NCBI GenBank assembly: GCA_965371225.1
Contig: CBDUXP010000009.1
Coordinates: 39,064 to 103,063 of the forward strand
Source: CBDUXP01 sp965371225 [NCBI: uncultured bacterium]
GTDB lineage: Bacteria > Abyssobacteria > SURF-5 > CBDUXP01
Direction of reading: 5' to 3'
DNA: 64,000 nucleotides
Below are positions 61,674-64,000 of the stretch, piece by piece; positions within the stretch are counted from its first letter, which is position 1, and each line of letters begins with the position of its first letter. The position numbers and the translations under genes are program-made. The notes below the pieces were generated by a model, which worked only from the letters and a program-made list of their open reading frames with translations, ran no database searches and was not told where the DNA came from.

Positions 61674-62654
61674 TCAGGGTGGCGTCTGTCCCGGAACCGC
61701 GCCCGGCTCCCACTCGCGTACAAGCCGCAGCACCACGCGCCCCACCACCCCCAGGCTGGCCGGCCGACAGTGCGCGAGCGTGTCGTAGCGGGTGTGCCAC
61801 CAGCGGTTATCCATGGAGCGCGGGCCGTAGCTGAAATCAATCAGGTCCGCAGCCGGGAGGCCCGCCTTCAGGAACGGCACGTGGTCGTCGGTGATGTCCT
61901 GTGTGCCCCCGGCGAAGTGGCGTCCGACGCCCAGGCGCGCCGCCGTCGCCCAGATGCGGTCCGTGAGCCAGGGTGTGGACTGCCCCTCGCGCACCAGGCG
62001 CAGGTGCTCGTCCCCGATCATGTCCAGATTCACCATCGCCTCGACGCGCGCGGCGTCGCCTCGCTCCCGGAGCTGCCGCACGAACGCGCGCGAACCGTAG
62101 AGGCCATCCGTCTCGCTCCACGGACCGAAAGCCTCCTCCCCGTCGAAGGCGACGAGCCACACCGTCACGGGGGGCGCCGGACCGGATCTCAGCGCCTCGG
62201 CCAGCGCGAGCAGCACCCCCAGCGCGGCGGCGCTGTCATTCGCGCCCAGGAACTCCGGGACTTCGCGCAGGCGCTTCGAGTCCGCGTGCGCGCCCACGAT
62301 GAGGACGCGTTCGCTCGCCCCGGGCACCTCCGCCCACAGGTTGGTCATGGTCGCGGGCCCCTCGGGCGTGGCCGCAGTGAACACCTGCTGGTGCACTGCC
62401 GCGCCCGTGGCGGCGAAGTGGGTGCGCAGGTAGCCCCGGACCTCCGCGGCGGCCTCACTCGCCGGGGGTCGGGGGCCAAAGGCCAGGATGCGCTCCAGAT
62501 GGCTCCAGGCGTGGGCCGCGTCGAACGGTGCGGCGGGCAGCGCTTCGGCCTGCACCGGCCCAGAGGCGGGCGGTTCCGCTCCGGCACAGGTCGCCCCCGC
62601 CAGTACCACCAGCGCTACCTGTGCACGCCGGCGCGCCTGCCACAGGGGCCGCAT
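61674..62654 (-). CDS. M28-family glutaminyl-peptide cyclotransferase-like protein
   Basis: The protein has 326 residues with a signal peptide (VALVVLAGATCAGA). The zinc site is that of M28/glutaminyl cyclases: GAHADS, GANDSAAALGVLLALAEAL, AFDGEEAF and TDDHVPFL. The sequence WSETDGLYGSRAF after the EE motif and HTRYDTLAHC near the end favour the glutaminyl-cyclase branch over aminopeptidases. It would act in the periplasm, forming N-terminal pyroglutamate. It is followed, against gene direction, by a GT2 gene and a TetR gene 3 bases upstream, which suggests one operon. Confidence 0.85.
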   Translation of the reverse strand: MRPLWQARRRAQVALVVLAGATCAGAEPPASGPVQAEALPAAPFDAAHAWSHLERILAFGPRPPASEAAAEVRGYLRTHFAATGAAVHQQVFTAATPEGPATMTNLWAEVPGASERVLIVGAHADSKRLREVPEFLGANDSAAALGVLLALAEALRSGPAPPVTVWLVAFDGEEAFGPWSETDGLYGSRAFVRQLRERGDAARVEAMVNLDMIGDEHLRLVREGQSTPWLTDRIWATAARLGVGRHFAGGTQDITDDHVPFLKAGLPAADLIDFSYGPRSMDNRWWHTRYDTLAHCRPASLGVVGRVVLRLVREWEPGAVPGQTPP

Positions 62655-62657
62655 GGC

Positions 62658-63407
62658 TTATGGCCGATATCGGCCCGTGAGCCCCCACCAGCGGATGCGC
62701 CACAGGCCGAGGACTGATCGGAACAGGGCGGCCCCCACCCGCACCTTGGATTCGGGATCATTGGACCACACCACCGGGACTTGGGCGATGGAGTAGCCGA
62801 ACCGTCTGGCGAGATAGCAGATCTCGGCGTCGAAGCTCCAGTCGTCAAGCTGCTGCCGCTCGAAAATCGGGCGCACCGCGTGCGCGCGGAAACCCTTGAA
62901 GCCGCACGTGAAGTCCGCCAGGGGCACGCGCAGCCATAGGCGCGTCAGCCAGGTGAAGCCCCGGCCCAGGAACTCACGCAGCCAGGGCTGGTGCACGGCG
63001 ATCTGTGCCGCGGCCACCCGCCGGCTGCCCACCACCACGTCGGCCCCCGCCGCAAACGCCGCCAGCATGGGCTGGAGGGTGGCGATTGGGGTGGAGAGGT
63101 CCGCGTCCAGAAACACCACCGGATCACCCCCGGCCGCTAACATGCCCTGGCGCACGGCGCTGCCCTTGCCCGCGTTCTCCGGGTTGGCCAGCGTCCGCAC
63201 CCGGGCGTCGCCCGCGGCCAAGCCTTCGGCCACGGCCCGCGTGTCGTCCGTGCTCCCGTCATCGACGATCAGCAGCTCCGCCGAAAGTCCCGCCTCGTCC
63301 ACGTGGGCGAGGATGGTGGCCACGTTGCGGGCGAGACACGCCGTTTCGTTATAGGCGGGGATCACGAGGGACAGCAGGCCGGTGCCAGCCGCGGCGCCGC
63401 TGGTCAA
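62658..63407 (-). CDS. GT2 glycosyltransferase (polyprenyl-phosphate glycosyltransferase type)
   Basis: The protein has 249 residues. The GT2 core is LSLVIPAYNE, IVDDGSTDDT, NAGKGSAVRQGM, VFLDADLSTP and the C-terminal ADFTCGFKGFRA. It resembles ALG5/DPM1-type enzymes, which move a sugar from a nucleotide to a polyprenyl phosphate. No membrane tail is visible. The start overlaps the TetR-like stop by 4 bases (ATGA). It could supply lipid-linked sugar to membrane transferases such as the one at 35145. Confidence 0.87.
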   Translation of the reverse strand: MTSGAAAGTGLLSLVIPAYNETACLARNVATILAHVDEAGLSAELLIVDDGSTDDTRAVAEGLAAGDARVRTLANPENAGKGSAVRQGMLAAGGDPVVFLDADLSTPIATLQPMLAAFAAGADVVVGSRRVAAAQIAVHQPWLREFLGRGFTWLTRLWLRVPLADFTCGFKGFRAHAVRPIFERQQLDDWSFDAEICYLARRFGYSIAQVPVVWSNDPESKVRVGAALFRSVLGLWRIRWWGLTGRYRP

Positions 63408-63862
63408 GGAGAGGCGGCCGGCTGTCCTGCCTGGGCCTGAGCGCCGTCCAGCATCAGCGTGGTGGCGAGTTGCACAACCTCATCCAGGGGCGGGGACTCG
63501 ACGCGGCGGTTGCGCAAGGGGCCCTCCTCGCTGCTCTCGAAACTGCGGACGATCCCCGTGAGCAAGCCCCACAGGCTTCGGGCGAAGCTGCGCGTGTTCA
63601 CCGGCCGCAACTCGTGCGCCTCAATGCCCTCTTGGATGACCGATTCCACGACGCCGTAGCACGCCTCCACCTGGTCCTGGACGCGCAGGCGCAGGTCGGC
63701 GGGAATACTGGACGACCGGTCATCCGACAGCCGCATGAAGGCCATGATGTCCAGGTACTCGCCGTTCTGCTTGTAAAACTGCATAAAGGCGCCAATGACG
63801 TTGCGGAGGTTGACTGTGGCGGTGCGGCCCGGCTGGATGGCCTTCCGGAAGAGGTCGAGCAT
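63404..63862 (-). CDS. TetR-family regulator, intact C-terminal part
   Basis: The 152-residue open frame from the ATG at 63862 is the ligand-binding part of a TetR regulator (LFRKAIQPGRTATVNLRNVI, RSLWGLLTGIVRSFESSEEG). The DNA-binding half lies upstream in the same frame but is broken by a stop codon, so this ORF alone would not bind DNA. It overlaps the GT2 gene by 4 bases. Confidence 0.6.
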   Translation of the reverse strand: MLDLFRKAIQPGRTATVNLRNVIGAFMQFYKQNGEYLDIMAFMRLSDDRSSSIPADLRLRVQDQVEACYGVVESVIQEGIEAHELRPVNTRSFARSLWGLLTGIVRSFESSEEGPLRNRRVESPPLDEVVQLATTLMLDGAQAQAGQPAASP

Positions 63863-64000
63863 GATATCCAGCCCCTCTTCCAGGATGGAGACGTAAATTT
63901 CTTCCTTACTCGTGAAATAGAGGTAAATAGTGCCGGTGCTTAGTTACACACGACCGGCGATCTGCTGGATGGTGGTGTTCTCAAAACCCCCATTAAAAAA
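63863..64000 (-). pseudogene. TetR helix-turn-helix segment interrupted by a stop codon
   Basis: Reading in the frame of the TetR C-terminal part, this stretch gives GGFENTTIQQIAGRV, then stop TAA (63944-63946), then LSTGTIYLYFTSKEEIYVSI. That is the expected TetR helix-turn-helix with one nonsense codon at the turn. The gene continues past the window end. The break may be real or a sequence error, as the final bases (a run of C, then TT and a run of A) look like low-quality sequence. Confidence 0.6.

Overview
The window is a gene-dense, GC-rich bacterial chromosome segment with about 60 protein-coding genes and no tRNA, rRNA, insertion sequence, phage or CRISPR array that I can see. The envelope is that of a diderm: there are several lipoproteins, a YdbH/AsmA-type lipid-transport protein with a lipoprotein partner, a BamE-like lipoprotein and many secreted proteins. 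The cell is flagellated. DisA, PyrR attenuation and a two-subunit class 1B dihydroorotate dehydrogenase alongside a diderm envelope argue against an ordinary gammaproteobacterium. A deep-branching diderm lineage or candidate phylum is more likely, but I cannot name it from sequence alone.

Layout. (1) 1-11.3 kb: two related VWA-FecR-FHA membrane proteins, the first cut by the window start, flanking a DUF523/DUF1722 protein and a secernin-type peptidase. After them come a fusion of a c-di-GMP-binding MshEN module with a MinD ATPase, a hotdog-like protein and two small proteins. (2) 11.5-24.0 kb: one flagellar block, fliQ-fliR-flhB-flhA-flhF-flhG-fliM-fliY-sigma28-DUF6115-fliK-flhB2. It covers export gate, polar placement and number control, C-ring switch, late sigma factor and hook-length control; fliP is not in the window. 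(3) 24.0-31.3 kb: YdbH/YdbL-type lipid transport, CCA-adding enzyme, a rhomboid protease and small secreted proteins. (4) 31.3-39.0 kb: purN, HNH nuclease, priA, a membrane glycosyltransferase, a degenerate sulfatase-like protein, def and recR.

(5) 39.0-48.6 kb, minus strand: a near-complete de novo pyrimidine locus pyrR-pyrB-pyrC-carA-(UPF0104 membrane protein)-disA-pyrK-pyrD-pyrF-pyrE. It is preceded by a recognisable PyrR-binding RNA leader; carB is missing. The diadenylate cyclase DisA sits inside the locus. (6) 48.6-61.2 kb: TPR protein, lipoproteins, an alpha/beta hydrolase, a YiiX-like hydrolase, an RCK-type potassium channel, an NtrC-family regulator next to a catalytically dead trypsin-TPR protein, and a sugar-symporter/MerR/CrtI-like oxidoreductase group. 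A lipoprotein and clpS close the region. (7) 61.2-64.0 kb: an orphan transcript-like unit with a strong terminator, a glutaminyl-cyclase-like M28 protein, a GT2 glycosyltransferase and a TetR regulator with an in-frame stop near the window end.

Promoter reading gives a consistent picture. Several genes without Shine-Dalgarno sequences (purN, def, clpS, the sulfatase-like gene, the trypsin-TPR gene, the symporter) have a TANNNT -10 box 6-8 bases before the start codon, which suggests leaderless transcripts. The less ordinary points are the MshEN-MinD fusion, DisA in the pyrimidine operon beside a possible c-di-AMP-responsive channel, the two pseudo-enzymes, the FlhB NPTF site and the VWA-FecR-FHA pair.
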